From the NCBI RefSeq assembly GCF_001422045.1, contig NZ_LMLW01000007.1, positions 124,001-188,000 on the forward strand: a stretch of DNA of 64,000 nt. The letters are read 5' to 3'. Within the stretch, counting starts at the first letter, position 1. The number at the start of each line of letters is the position of its first letter. Source of the stretch: Sphingomonas sp. Leaf242 (GTDB taxonomy: Bacteria > Pseudomonadota > Alphaproteobacteria > Sphingomonadales > Sphingomonadaceae). The position numbers and the translations under genes were made by a program. Below are positions 25,341 to 34,275 of the stretch, piece after piece. The notes under the pieces were generated by a model that worked only from the letters and a program-made list of their open reading frames with translations, searched no databases and had not been told where the DNA came from.

Positions 25341-27396
25341 GCGCCACCTCCCGCTCGCGGACGTCGATCGCGCGGCCTTCGACGGCGGAGCGTTCGATCG
25401 CCAGCGCGAGGCGGAGCGTTTCGAGCGCGGCGGGGTAGGGACAGCGGATCCGGTTTTCTCCGCCGCGGACCGCGTCAATGAAGTCGCGATCCTCGAGCAC
25501 GACCGGATCGCTGCCGGTGCCGCGCACCGGGCGGCCGCGGCCGATATCGATCATCACGTCGCGGTCGGTCAGTTCGATCGCGAGGCCTTCGCCGAACAGA
25601 TGCAGGCCGACGCGGTGGTTCCAGTTGAGCAGGCAGGTCGACGCGAAGTTGGCGATCGCTCCGCTCGCGAAGGTGACCATCGCGGTGCTGGTCGTCGCGA
25701 CGTCGAGGCCGAGGAAGGCGGCGCGGTCGATGTGGCCCGACTGGCCGTAGACGCGGACGACGTCACCGACGAGATAGCGTGCGAGATCGACCAAGTGCGT
25801 CGTCTGTTCGAGCATCTGGCCGCCCGATGCGTCCTTCTTCCACCACCAGCGCGGCGGCGGGGTGGAGTCTAGCCAATAGCCGGACAAGAGGCGGGCGGGG
25901 GTCGCTGAGAGCAGCGCCTTCACCTCGTCCACCGTGTCGAGATAGCGCCAGTGATAGCCGACCGCGGTGACGAGGCCGAGCCGGTCGACGGCGGCTGCGA
26001 CGTCCTCCGCGGTGCCGAGATCAAGCGCGATGGGCTTCTCGACGAAGAACGGCAGCGTGTGCTCGATCGCGAGGCGTTCGGGTTCGCCGTGCGCGAAGGG
26101 CGGCACGCAGATGTAGAGCGCGTCGAGGTCGACCGCGGCTAGCATCGCAGCGGCATCGTCGAACGCGCGCGCGCCGAAGCGGGCGGCGGCTTCGGTCGCG
26201 CGCGCCATGTCGACGTCGGCGACCGCGACGATCGCGACGTCGTCGAATTGCTCCAGCACGCCGAAATGGCGGTTGGCGATGCCGCCTGCGCCGATGAACC
26301 CGATCCGTGTCCGCTCCACGCCGTCTCCCTTTGTGTTTTGGTCTTGCACGGCGGCGTAGACCGCACGCGTGTCGGCGATCATGCGATCTGCCGAGAACAT
26401 GTCTTGCTGGCGTTCGATCGACGCGCTGGCCATTGTTTTCAGGCTGTCGCGGTCGGCTAGCATCGTGATGACCGCATCGGCGAAGCTGGCCGGGACCGCG
26501 GCGGTCAGGCGACCGGTGACGCCGTCCTCGATCGCTTCGGCGTTGCCGGGTGCGACGGTGGCGACGACGGGAAGGCCGGCGGCCATTGCCTCGAGCGCGA
26601 CCAGCGGCAGGCCCTCAAACGCGGAGGGGAGGACTAGCAGGTCGGCGAGCGCCATCAGGTCGGCGACATCGCTGCGCGTGCCGAGCATTCGGACGGTGCC
26701 GGCCAGCCCCTTGGCGGCGATGGCACGTGCGGTCTGGATGAGGAGGGGGCCTTCGCCGGCGAGCAGCACGATCACGTCCGGATGCGCCGCGCGGATCGCG
26801 GGCAACGCATCGAGCAGAAGCGCGTGGCCCTTTTGCTCGGCGAAGCGGGCGACCATCAGCAGGACGGGGGCATTGCCGACGCCCCATTCGTCGCGAAGGG
26901 CTCCGCGTGAGCGCGAGGGTTTGTGTGCGCCGACGCCGTTGTGGATCGTCGCGACGAGTGCCGGATCGACGCCGGCTGCGCGGTGGCTGTCGCCGACGGC
27001 GTCCGAGACGCAGATCAGGCGTGCGAGTGTTGCCGAGGTGTCGCGGTGCTCGTCGCGCTGGGCGGGGTCGGTGAGGAGGTAGGGGAGGTGTTCGGTGCGG
27101 ATTACGGGGACGCCAACCGCGTGCGCAGCGCGGACTGCGGCGTGGCCTTCCCAGCCTATGCCGGCATGGACGTGGACGATATCGGGCGCGGCGCGGTCGA
27201 GCCAGCGGGCGAGATTTGCATCGTCGTCGAGCGCTTTCACCGCATAACCCCTGGCGGCTGCGTGTTCGAGCAGGCCGGTGCCGGGACGCGCGGCGACGAC
27301 GATCTCGTCTCCGTCCAGTCCTTCGGCGAGCGTCAGCATGTGCGCGCCGACGCCGGACGGGGCGAGGCTGTCGGTCAGCAGGCAGATACGGGTCAT
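25333..27396 (-). CDS. Fusion protein: GT4 glycosyltransferase + Gfo/Idh/MocA oxidoreductase
   Basis: 687 residues. Residues 1-355 are a GT-B transferase: MTRICLLTDSLAPSGVGAHM, VHVHAGIGWEGH, VARFAEQKGHALLLDALP and LVLPSAFEGLPLVALEAMAAG with the ExxxxxxxE donor motif. Residues 365-687 are a Gfo/Idh/MocA NAD(P)-dependent oxidoreductase: TRIGFIGAGGIANRHFGVL, YICVPPFAH and the catalytic-Lys motif FFVEKPIALD. The junction near residue 360 (QDQNTKGDGVE) looks like a short linker and no internal stop is present. Start and stop overlap neighbours. The oxidoreductase may make the sugar the transferase uses, but this is inference. Confidence 0.88.
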   Translation of the reverse strand: MTRICLLTDSLAPSGVGAHMLTLAEGLDGDEIVVAARPGTGLLEHAAARGYAVKALDDDANLARWLDRAAPDIVHVHAGIGWEGHAAVRAAHAVGVPVIRTEHLPYLLTDPAQRDEHRDTSATLARLICVSDAVGDSHRAAGVDPALVATIHNGVGAHKPSRSRGALRDEWGVGNAPVLLMVARFAEQKGHALLLDALPAIRAAHPDVIVLLAGEGPLLIQTARAIAAKGLAGTVRMLGTRSDVADLMALADLLVLPSAFEGLPLVALEAMAAGLPVVATVAPGNAEAIEDGVTGRLTAAVPASFADAVITMLADRDSLKTMASASIERQQDMFSADRMIADTRAVYAAVQDQNTKGDGVERTRIGFIGAGGIANRHFGVLEQFDDVAIVAVADVDMARATEAAARFGARAFDDAAAMLAAVDLDALYICVPPFAHGEPERLAIEHTLPFFVEKPIALDLGTAEDVAAAVDRLGLVTAVGYHWRYLDTVDEVKALLSATPARLLSGYWLDSTPPPRWWWKKDASGGQMLEQTTHLVDLARYLVGDVVRVYGQSGHIDRAAFLGLDVATTSTAMVTFASGAIANFASTCLLNWNHRVGLHLFGEGLAIELTDRDVMIDIGRGRPVRGTGSDPVVLEDRDFIDAVRGGENRIRCPYPAALETLRLALAIERSAVEGRAIDVREREVAHV

Positions 27397-29768
27397 TCGG
27401 CAGCCATCACGGGGGTTTCGAGGACGGCAGATTTCGCGACCATGCGGCGATAGGTGGCGAGCGCCTGCCCGACGACCTGATCCATATTGTAGTAGCGATA
27501 CGTCGCGAGCCGGCCGACGAAGGTCACGCCTTCCTCCGCATCGGCGAGTGCCTCGTAGCGCTTGAACAATGCCTGGTTCTCGGGGCGGGGGATCGGGTAA
27601 TAGGGGTCGCCCTCCGCGCTCGGGAATTCATAGCTGATGCTGGTCTTTGCATGGAGCTGGCCGGTGAGGTGCTTGTATTCGGTGATGCGGGTCTGCGGCA
27701 CGGCTTCGTCGGGATAGTTGACGACCGCGACCGGCTGGAACTGCGCGACGTCGTGCGTCTCGTGCCGGAACTGGAGGCTGCGATAGGGCAGCTTGCCGAA
27801 GCGGAAGTCGAAATATTCGTCGATCGGGCCGGTGAAGACGATGTGGTCGACGTCGACCCGATCGATCACGTCGCGATATTCGACGCCGAGATCGAGCGTG
27901 ATGCCCGGATGATCGAGCATCGCCTCGAACATCCGGGTGTAGCCGTTGGCGGGCATCGCCTGGAATTTATCGGTGAAATAGCGGTCGTCGGTCGAGGTGC
28001 GGGTCGGCACGCGCGCGGTGACGGCGCGGTCGAGGTCGGACGGGTCGAGACCCCATTGTTTCCGCGTGTAGCCGCGGAAGAACGTCTCGTAGAGATCGCG
28101 GCCAACCGCGGCGACGACGACGTCCTCGGACGTGCGGATGTCCTCGACCGATTCCGCGCGGCTGGCGAGGAAGGCGGTGGCTTCCGCGTCGTCCTTGAGC
28201 GACAGGCCGTAGAGTGCGTTGAGCGTGGTGCGGTTGATGGGCATCGGGACGAGCTTGTCGTCGACGTTCGCCAGCACCCGGTGTTCGTAGGTGCGCCACT
28301 CGGTGAAGCGCGAGAGATAGTCGAACACGTCGGCGGAATTGGTGTGGAAGATGTGCGGACCGTAGCGGTGGATCAGCACGCCGGCCGCGTCGTGTTCGTC
28401 ATAGGCGTTGCCGCCGATGTGCGGGCGGCGGTCGACGACGAGGACGCGCTGGCCGCTGTCGTTGGCGAGCCGCTCGGCGAGAACCGCGCCGGCGAAGCCT
28501 GCGCCGACGATCAGCGTGTCGTAGCGTTCGCGTTTCGGCGCGGGGCGGAAGGTTCGTTTCGCGTGGAGGACGCGGTCGATCTCGGTGGCCATGGCGGTTT
28601 GCGTGCGGTCCCAGGATTGCGTGGCGAGCAGGCGGTCGGCTTCGTCGCGCCACACGCCCTCGCGGGGGAGGGCGAGTGCGGCCTCGCACGCAGCGACGAA
28701 CGCGGGCAAGTCGGCGGCGATCGCGACGGCCGCTACGTCGCCGTAATGGCGGATCACGTCGACGATCGGGGTCGAGACGACGGGCAGGCCGCCGGCGAGA
28801 TATTCGGGCGTCTTGGTCGGGCTGATGAAGCGGGTCGCGGCGTTGATCGCGAACGGCATCAGCGCGACGTTCCAGCCGGAGAGATAGGCGGGGAGTTCGT
28901 TGTAGCCGCGGCCGCCGAGCCAGTGGATGTTGGCGCGGCGTGGCAGGTGCGCGGGGTCGATCTTCACGACCGGGCCGATCATGATGAATGACCAGTCGGA
29001 CCGTTTAGCGGCAACCGCGTCGAGCAATGCGAGGTCGATGCGTTCGTCGATGACGCCGAAAAAGCCGAGCTTCGGGCCGGGGATGTGGCGCTGGTCTTCG
29101 GGTTCGATGTTGCCGGTCCGCGCTTGTGCGAAGTGCGCGACGTCGACTGCCGAGGGGAAGGCGTGGACGTCGCGGTGACGGCCGCGCTTGGCTTCGTAGA
29201 GGCTGTAGCCGCCGGTGAAGACGAGGTCGGCGCGGGTGAGCAGCCGGGCTTCGCGGTCGAGCAGGGCGGGGTCGGCGAAGCGGAACGCGGACAGTTCGTC
29301 CATGCAGTCGTAGACGACTGCGGCGGCATCCAGATGCTCGGCGAATGGGAGCATCATTGGGGTGTAGAACCAGAGGACGGGCTTTGCGCGGATGCTCGTC
29401 GCGACCAGCATGTCGAGGAGTTGCCGCAAGCCCGCCTCGACCTGCTCGGCATTCCACCAGTGCGGCAGGCGCGGGCGCAGTGCGATCACGTTGTCGGCGG
29501 GAAACGGGTGATGTTCGAGAAACGGCAGCGGGTGATCGCAGGGGATGTGTTCTTCCCAGACGAACACGCTCTGGGCTTGCGCGAACCGCTTCATCAGATG
29601 CTGCGGGCGCTGCGTGACGAAATCCCAGCGCAGGTGCGAGAAGCAGATCAGCGGCGGCGGGGCGGCATCGTCGGACTTCGAGGGCGTGAGAATAGGTCCG
29701 ATACCGTGCACGCTCTTCCAATCCGCAAATCCGCGGTTATCCGCGTTGTCGATCGAACCTAAGCCCAC
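27393..29768 (-). CDS. Fusion protein: glycosyltransferase + UDP-galactopyranose mutase
   Basis: 791 residues from GTG 29768. Residues 38-400 form a GT-B-like transferase: CFSHLRWDFVTQRPQHLMKR, VVYDCMDELSAF, GFFGVIDERIDLALLDAVA and KTPEYLAGGLPVVST. Residues 415-780 are UDP-galactopyranose mutase (Glf): YDTLIVGAGFAGAVLAERLA for FAD binding, HIGGNAYDEHD, the signature RYGPHIFHTN and RGYTRKQWG. Glf converts UDP-galactopyranose to UDP-galactofuranose, so the glycan probably contains galactofuranose and the attached transferase may use it directly. The ribosome site is weak. The fusion has no internal stop or obvious second start. Confidence 0.9.
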   Translation of the reverse strand: MGLGSIDNADNRGFADWKSVHGIGPILTPSKSDDAAPPPLICFSHLRWDFVTQRPQHLMKRFAQAQSVFVWEEHIPCDHPLPFLEHHPFPADNVIALRPRLPHWWNAEQVEAGLRQLLDMLVATSIRAKPVLWFYTPMMLPFAEHLDAAAVVYDCMDELSAFRFADPALLDREARLLTRADLVFTGGYSLYEAKRGRHRDVHAFPSAVDVAHFAQARTGNIEPEDQRHIPGPKLGFFGVIDERIDLALLDAVAAKRSDWSFIMIGPVVKIDPAHLPRRANIHWLGGRGYNELPAYLSGWNVALMPFAINAATRFISPTKTPEYLAGGLPVVSTPIVDVIRHYGDVAAVAIAADLPAFVAACEAALALPREGVWRDEADRLLATQSWDRTQTAMATEIDRVLHAKRTFRPAPKRERYDTLIVGAGFAGAVLAERLANDSGQRVLVVDRRPHIGGNAYDEHDAAGVLIHRYGPHIFHTNSADVFDYLSRFTEWRTYEHRVLANVDDKLVPMPINRTTLNALYGLSLKDDAEATAFLASRAESVEDIRTSEDVVVAAVGRDLYETFFRGYTRKQWGLDPSDLDRAVTARVPTRTSTDDRYFTDKFQAMPANGYTRMFEAMLDHPGITLDLGVEYRDVIDRVDVDHIVFTGPIDEYFDFRFGKLPYRSLQFRHETHDVAQFQPVAVVNYPDEAVPQTRITEYKHLTGQLHAKTSISYEFPSAEGDPYYPIPRPENQALFKRYEALADAEEGVTFVGRLATYRYYNMDQVVGQALATYRRMVAKSAVLETPVMAAE

Positions 29769-29792
29769 ACCTCAAACCTGACTATGTAAATG

Positions 29793-30953
29793 TCATTGCT
29801 TTGCATCATGTATTTGCTGGATAATTGCCCTCAAACGCACGATGCTATGCTGCCAAGTCCAACGTTCCAACACGGCCTGGCGGGGCCGATATTCTTCGTA
29901 GGTTTCGCGCATTGTAAGAATTGCATCGGCAAACCCGTTCGTCGAAGCCGTCATGCCGGTCTCGGGCAGGATGAACTGCAATCCGCAGCGTAATTCCGCA
30001 TTGGCGAGCACCGGCAGGCCGGCGAGCATGTATTCGGTGAGAATCGCAGGCGCGCCGTCGTCGATGCCGCAGACGACGCCGAACCTGGCGCGGTTCATCA
30101 GGCGATTGACCTCTTCGATAGGCACGCCCGGCGGTCCGACGAACTCGATCGAAAGGTTCTGATCGCAGGCGCGGTGGCGGAATGCGTCGGCATCCTCGCC
30201 GTATCCGAACACGCACAGCGCGCGGACGTCGCGCGGAAGCTGCGCGAGCGCGTCGAACAGGATGTCGTGGCGCTTGTACGGTTGCGCGGCGGCGACGTAG
30301 ATCAGGTCGACGTCCTTGGGCGTGCCGAGCGGACGGAACTGGTCGACCGCGGCGAATTCGGGACCGACCGGCAGGATCGCGATGCGCATGCCGGGGTGGC
30401 GCGCCTCGACCTCGTCCGACTGCCACTGCGCGCCGGTCAGGACGAGATCGAAATGCTCGCTGACTTGCCGAGGTACGCGCAGCGATGGCGCGTCGATCGA
30501 ATTGTAGAGGATGATGCTGTTCGCGCAGAGTTCGAGCAGGTGGGGCGCGACGCCCAAGCCTAACACGACGAGGATGTGCGGCGCGCCGAACGCCTCAACG
30601 AACGCATGCATTTGCGACGAGGCAAAGGGGGCATGCTCGCCGTCGATCCGGAAAGCGCGGCGCGCCAGAACGGCATTGTCCCTGCGGAATGGAGGCTCGT
30701 CCTCGCCGCGCCAATGATGCCAGATTTCGGCCTGATCGACGATGCCGGCAGCGACCAAAGCAAGTGGTAGCCGCTCCAGATATCCGCCCATCACCTCCGC
30801 GGGGGCAAGATCGCCGGTCCATGGCTGACTGACCGGGGCGACTGCGTGTGCCGGCAGCTTGGAGGATGACGGGTGGTCGTGCTCGGGATGCGGGCCATCG
30901 ACCCAATCGCTGATGACGACGACCGATCGCCGAGCCGTCAACGGTGCCGCCAT
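29793..30953 (-). CDS. Glycosyltransferase (GT4-like), first gene of glycan operon
   Basis: 386 residues. The C-terminal half has DLIYVAAAQPYKRHDILFDAL, LSIEFVGPPGVPIEEVNRLM and DDGAPAILTEYMLAGLPVLA, where E-x7-type donor residues are present; the N-terminal half is divergent. ATG 30953 is preferred over one 18 bases upstream because GAGGGGGAAA sits at the right distance. It is 24 bases ahead of the GT-Glf gene, so it probably leads the leftward operon ending at 21928. Acceptor and donor are unknown. Confidence 0.78.
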   Translation of the reverse strand: MAAPLTARRSVVVISDWVDGPHPEHDHPSSSKLPAHAVAPVSQPWTGDLAPAEVMGGYLERLPLALVAAGIVDQAEIWHHWRGEDEPPFRRDNAVLARRAFRIDGEHAPFASSQMHAFVEAFGAPHILVVLGLGVAPHLLELCANSIILYNSIDAPSLRVPRQVSEHFDLVLTGAQWQSDEVEARHPGMRIAILPVGPEFAAVDQFRPLGTPKDVDLIYVAAAQPYKRHDILFDALAQLPRDVRALCVFGYGEDADAFRHRACDQNLSIEFVGPPGVPIEEVNRLMNRARFGVVCGIDDGAPAILTEYMLAGLPVLANAELRCGLQFILPETGMTASTNGFADAILTMRETYEEYRPRQAVLERWTWQHSIVRLRAIIQQIHDAKQ

Positions 30954-30975
30954 CTGTAATTTCCCCCTCATCGAC

Positions 30976-31008
30976 GTGGTGCCCAGTCCTATCGAGACTG
31001 GGCACCAC
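30976..31008. promoter_or_regulatory. Perfect 13-bp hairpin between SDR gene and glycan operon
   Basis: GTGGTGCCCAGTC and its exact complement flank a 7-base loop. It lies after the stop of the upstream SDR gene (31042) and 22 bases before the glycosyltransferase start. No T-run follows on either strand, so it may be a factor-assisted terminator, a leader hairpin controlling the glycan operon, or an operator. Confidence 0.5.
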
Positions 31009-31041
31009 CGAGTATTGCAAGACCGTCTGACAAGCGGCCGA

Positions 31042-31827
31042 TCAGTCCTTGGCGCTGCCGGGTTCGGCCATCTTCCGATGCTGTTCGGCGAGCACCGAGC
31101 CCGGGATGACGTTGGCGAGCACGCCCTGTACCTTCGTCATAAAGCCCGAGAAGACCGACGCCTTCCCGCTCATCAGCGCATCCCAGCCGTCCTTGGCGAC
31201 GTCGGCCGGATCGCGCTTGTTCGGATCGGCGCCGACCGACGTGTCGTTCATGTCCGCGCGATCGAAGAATTCGGTATCGACCGGCCCCGGCATCAGCGTG
31301 GTCAGCGTGACGCCGTCCGCATCCTTGATCTCGTTGCGCAGTGCCTCGGTGAAGCTGTCGATGAACGCCTTCGAGCCGTTGTAGACCGCCTGGAACGCGC
31401 CAGGGATGTAACCTGCCACCGACCCGGTCACGAGCACCTTGCCGTCATTACGCGCTACCATCGCCGGCATCACCTTCTGCAGAAGGTACAGCGTGCCGGT
31501 GATGTTGGTGTTGATCACGTTGCGCCAGTCGTCGACCTTCTGGTCGAGGAAGCCGTGGCCAAGCCCGTGGCCGGCATTGGCGCACAATATGTCAACTTTC
31601 CGCCCGTTGGTCGCGGCGAGCAGCGCATCGACGCCCTCGATCGTCGACAGGTCCGCCTCGACCGCTGCGACGTCGGTGCCGAACTGCTTGAAGTCGGCGG
31701 CGGCGGACTGGATCAGCGCTTCGTTGGCGACGACGAGGATGTCGTAGCCGTCCTTCGCCGCGAGCGTGGCGAGTTCGAAACCGATGCCCGTCGAGGCACC
31801 GGTTATGATCGCGAATTTATCGGCCAT
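31042..31827 (-). CDS. Short-chain dehydrogenase/reductase
   Basis: 261 residues. Classical SDR motifs: cofactor loop ITGASTGIG, NAG in LCANAGHGLG, Ser in VTGSVAGY and catalytic Tyr/Lys in YNGSKA. ATG 31827 has an AAGGAAC ribosome site; the longer upstream frame runs through a repeat and is rejected. It is the last of a leftward set with zinc dehydrogenase, SRPBCC, DUF4142 and esterase genes; a repeat element separates it from the dehydrogenase. Substrate is not predictable. Confidence 0.88.
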   Translation of the reverse strand: MADKFAIITGASTGIGFELATLAAKDGYDILVVANEALIQSAAADFKQFGTDVAAVEADLSTIEGVDALLAATNGRKVDILCANAGHGLGHGFLDQKVDDWRNVINTNITGTLYLLQKVMPAMVARNDGKVLVTGSVAGYIPGAFQAVYNGSKAFIDSFTEALRNEIKDADGVTLTTLMPGPVDTEFFDRADMNDTSVGADPNKRDPADVAKDGWDALMSGKASVFSGFMTKVQGVLANVIPGSVLAEQHRKMAEPGSAKD

Positions 31828-31849
31828 GTCATGTTCCTTGTTCACCCCC

Positions 31850-31942
31850 CCCTGGAAGGGAGGGGCAGGGGTGGGTCGGTTCGGGGCGGGGGGCTGCGGT
31901 TTACTTACGAGCCAACCCACCCCCAGCCCCTCCCTTTCAGGG
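31850..31942. repeat. REP-like imperfect inverted repeat
   Basis: Left arm 31850-31876 (CCTGGAAGGGAGGGGCAGGG at its core) pairs with right arm 31915-31942, about 38 bases away. Arms of 27-28 bases differ at a few positions. It fills the gap between two co-directional genes. GC-rich GGGAGGGG palindromes like this are dispersed between genes in many sphingomonads, like enterobacterial REP/BIME. I saw one copy in this window. It could also act as a transcript-stabilising hairpin. Confidence 0.7.
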
Positions 31943-31954
31943 AGGGGAGCAAAG

Positions 31955-33133
31955 TCAGTTGAAGCCGGGCTTGAGCACGACCTTGGTCACTTCGTTCTGG
32001 TTGTTCTTGAACATGTCGTAGCCCTTTGGCGCGTCCTCCAGGTCCATCCGGTGCGAGATCAGGAAGGTCGTGTCGATCTTGCCTTCCATGATCGCATTGA
32101 GAAGCGCGGGCATGTAATGCTGGACGTGCGTCTGACCGGTCTTGAGCGTCAGCCCCTTCTCCATCAGCGCACCGAGCGGGAACTTGTCGATGAACCCGCC
32201 ATAGACCGCCGGCATCGATACCCGCCCGCCCTTGCGACAGGCGATGATCGCCTGGCGGATCGAATGTGCGCGGTCGGTGCCGAGGAAGGTCGACGCCTTG
32301 ATCTGGTCGATCACGTTGTCGACGAAGAAGCCGTGTGCCTCCAGGCCGACGCTATCGATCACCGCATCGGGACCGATCCCGCCGGTCATCACCATCAGCG
32401 CTTCGTAGACCGCGCTTTCCTCGTAGTTGATCGTCTCGGCGCCGAACTTCTTTGCCAACTCAAGGCGGTGTGGGAAATGATCGATCGCGATGACGCGTTC
32501 GGCGCCCATCAGGAATGCCGACTGCACCGCGAACAGCCCGACCGGACCGCAACCCCAGACCGCGACGGTGTCGCCCGGTTCGATCTGCGCATTCTCCGCT
32601 GCCATCCAGCCGGTCGGCAAGATGTCGGAGAGGAACAGCACCTTCTCGTCCTCGACACCGTCGGGGATCACGATCGGCCCGACGTCGCTGAACGGTACGC
32701 GGACATATTCCGCCTGGCCGCCCGCATAACCGCCGGTCATGTGGCTATAGCCGAACAGGCCGGCCATCGGCTGACCGTAGAGTTCCTGCGCGATATCCTG
32801 GTTATCGGCGGGGAGACCGTTGTCGCAGGCCGAATATTGATGCTTGCCGCAGTGATAGCAGCTGCCGCACGCGATCGTGAACGGGACGACGACCTTCTGG
32901 CCTTTCTTCAGCGTCGACTTCGCGCCGACCTCGACGACTTCGCCCATGAATTCGTGACCGAGAATGTCGCCTGCCTGCATCGTCGGGATGTAACCATCGT
33001 ACAGATGCAGGTCGGAGCCGCAGATCGCGGTCGCGGTGACCTTGATGATGCAGTCGCGCGGATTGACGATCTCGGGGTCGTCGACGGTATCGACGCGGAC
33101 GTCGTGCTTACCGTGCCATGCCAAAGCGCGCAT
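31955..33133 (-). CDS. Zinc-dependent alcohol dehydrogenase (formaldehyde dehydrogenase-like)
   Basis: 392 residues. Catalytic zinc site [11 protein letters not shown] and [12 protein letters not shown]; the structural zinc lobe is [16 protein letters not shown]; cofactor site [20 protein letters not shown]. Length and insertions match the glutathione-independent formaldehyde dehydrogenase-like subfamily. Its start overlaps the SRPBCC stop by one base. A paralogue lies at 42415-43587. The role is likely oxidation of an aldehyde or alcohol in stress; substrate unknown. Confidence 0.9.
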   Translation of the reverse strand: MRALAWHGKHDVRVDTVDDPEIVNPRDCIIKVTATAICGSDLHLYDGYIPTMQAGDILGHEFMGEVVEVGAKSTLKKGQKVVVPFTIACGSCYHCGKHQYSACDNGLPADNQDIAQELYGQPMAGLFGYSHMTGGYAGGQAEYVRVPFSDVGPIVIPDGVEDEKVLFLSDILPTGWMAAENAQIEPGDTVAVWGCGPVGLFAVQSAFLMGAERVIAIDHFPHRLELAKKFGAETINYEESAVYEALMVMTGGIGPDAVIDSVGLEAHGFFVDNVIDQIKASTFLGTDRAHSIRQAIIACRKGGRVSMPAVYGGFIDKFPLGALMEKGLTLKTGQTHVQHYMPALLNAIMEGKIDTTFLISHRMDLEDAPKGYDMFKNNQNEVTKVVLKPGFN

Positions 33134-33711
33134 CAGGCCATCTCCTCTTCGCGTTGCTTGCGGGTCATCGCGGCGGTCGCGATCTCGCCGGTTTCCATCA
33201 ATTGTTTGAAGCGCCTCAGGTCGCGGCGTGCCTGGATGGCGGGTTCGCGCTGGAACATCTTGGCGATCAGCTTGCCGATCACGCCGCCCGGCGGATCATA
33301 GGCGATGGTCGCCGTGACGACCGTGCCGCGCGGGCCGGCATCGCGGAACTCGACCCGGCCGCTGTTCGCGACATCGGCGCCGGGCTCGGACGTCCAGGCG
33401 ATGACGCTGTCCTGCGTCTCCTCAGTCACGACCGCATCCCATTCGACGGTCTTGCCGGCCGGCGCCTTCACCACCCAGTGCGACCGCGTGTCGCTCAGAA
33501 TATCGATCCGTTCGACGTTCTCCATGAACGTCGGCAGGTTGGCGAAGTCGCGGAAATACGCGAAGACTTCGCCAACCGGCCGGTTGATCGTCACGGCACG
33601 CGCGACGATCGAGCCACCCTTTTCGTCGGGAATGCCGGACTCCGCGAGGGCATCGCCCTTTTTCCACGTACTCGGTGGAGCGTCGGTATGAACGGTTCTG
33701 TCGTCCGTCAT
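33133..33711 (-). CDS. SRPBCC-family (cyclase/dehydrase-like) protein
   Basis: 192 residues. After a hydrophilic N-terminus the SRPBCC fold reads [34 protein letters not shown], then [22 protein letters not shown] and [18 protein letters not shown]. This is the polyketide cyclase/dehydrase START-like group commonly found beside zinc dehydrogenases in stress loci. It is translationally coupled to the dehydrogenase gene (one-base overlap). A ligand is not predictable. Confidence 0.85.
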   Translation of the reverse strand: MTDDRTVHTDAPPSTWKKGDALAESGIPDEKGGSIVARAVTINRPVGEVFAYFRDFANLPTFMENVERIDILSDTRSHWVVKAPAGKTVEWDAVVTEETQDSVIAWTSEPGADVANSGRVEFRDAGPRGTVVTATIAYDPPGGVIGKLIAKMFQREPAIQARRDLRRFKQLMETGEIATAAMTRKQREEEMA

Positions 33712-33764
33712 GTCGGTTCATCCTGTCCTTGATATGGCGCGTGAGGGTGGCTCGTGTGCGCCGA

Positions 33765-34250
33765 TTACATCGCCTTCAGCATCATGATGTGATGCTCGAC
33801 GACCGGTACGATCGCTGCGGCCGTGGTCTTCAGCGCAGGCGCGGTGCCCTCCGTCGCGTACGCCTTCTGCACGGCCAGCGCCTGGCCATGCGCCGCCTTC
33901 TGCTGCGCGACATAGGCCGCGTCGCGCGCGGTGCCCTTCTCGGCACGGAGTTCGGTGACGAGTTCCTGCTGGAGCGGGGTGAGCTTGGGCGGCGCGACCT
34001 TGACGCGCGACTTCATTGCAGCGGCCTTCACGTCGGCGGTGCTCTTGGTGTGTTGCGTCACCATCGTCTGCGCAAAGTCGCGCAACGCCGGGTTCTGCGT
34101 CGTCTCGAGCACGACCTTGCTCGACGTGATCTCGTACAGATCGCTTGCGCCCGCCGTCATGACGTATTCGCTCGGGGTCATGACCTGCGCCATCGCGGGA
34201 GTCGCCAGAATTGCTGCGCCGAACGCGGCGGACATCATCAGAGTCTTCAT
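33765..34250 (-). CDS. DUF4142 exported four-helix protein
   Basis: 161 residues with a signal peptide (MKTLMMSAAFGAAILATPAMA). The rest fits DUF4142: YVMTAGASDLYEITSSKVVLETTQNPALRDFAQTMVTQHTKSTADVKAAA, then HHIMMLKAM at the end; related proteins have a ferritin-like helix bundle. AGAGGAAG precedes ATG 34250. It follows the esterase by 25 bases. Proteins of this family are often in stress regulons; biochemical role unknown. Confidence 0.88.
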   Translation of the reverse strand: MKTLMMSAAFGAAILATPAMAQVMTPSEYVMTAGASDLYEITSSKVVLETTQNPALRDFAQTMVTQHTKSTADVKAAAMKSRVKVAPPKLTPLQQELVTELRAEKGTARDAAYVAQQKAAHGQALAVQKAYATEGTAPALKTTAAAIVPVVEHHIMMLKAM

Positions 34251-34275
34251 GGTAATCTTCCTCTTTCGTGATCGG

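Noticed and set aside
27216..28991. 591-codon open frame antisense to the GT-mutase gene
   Set aside because: Long only because stop codons are rare in this GC-rich frame; the minus strand encodes recognisable UDP-galactopyranose mutase.
31766..33301. 511-codon open frame antisense to the zinc dehydrogenase
   Set aside because: It runs through the inverted repeat and is antisense to intact catalytic motifs.
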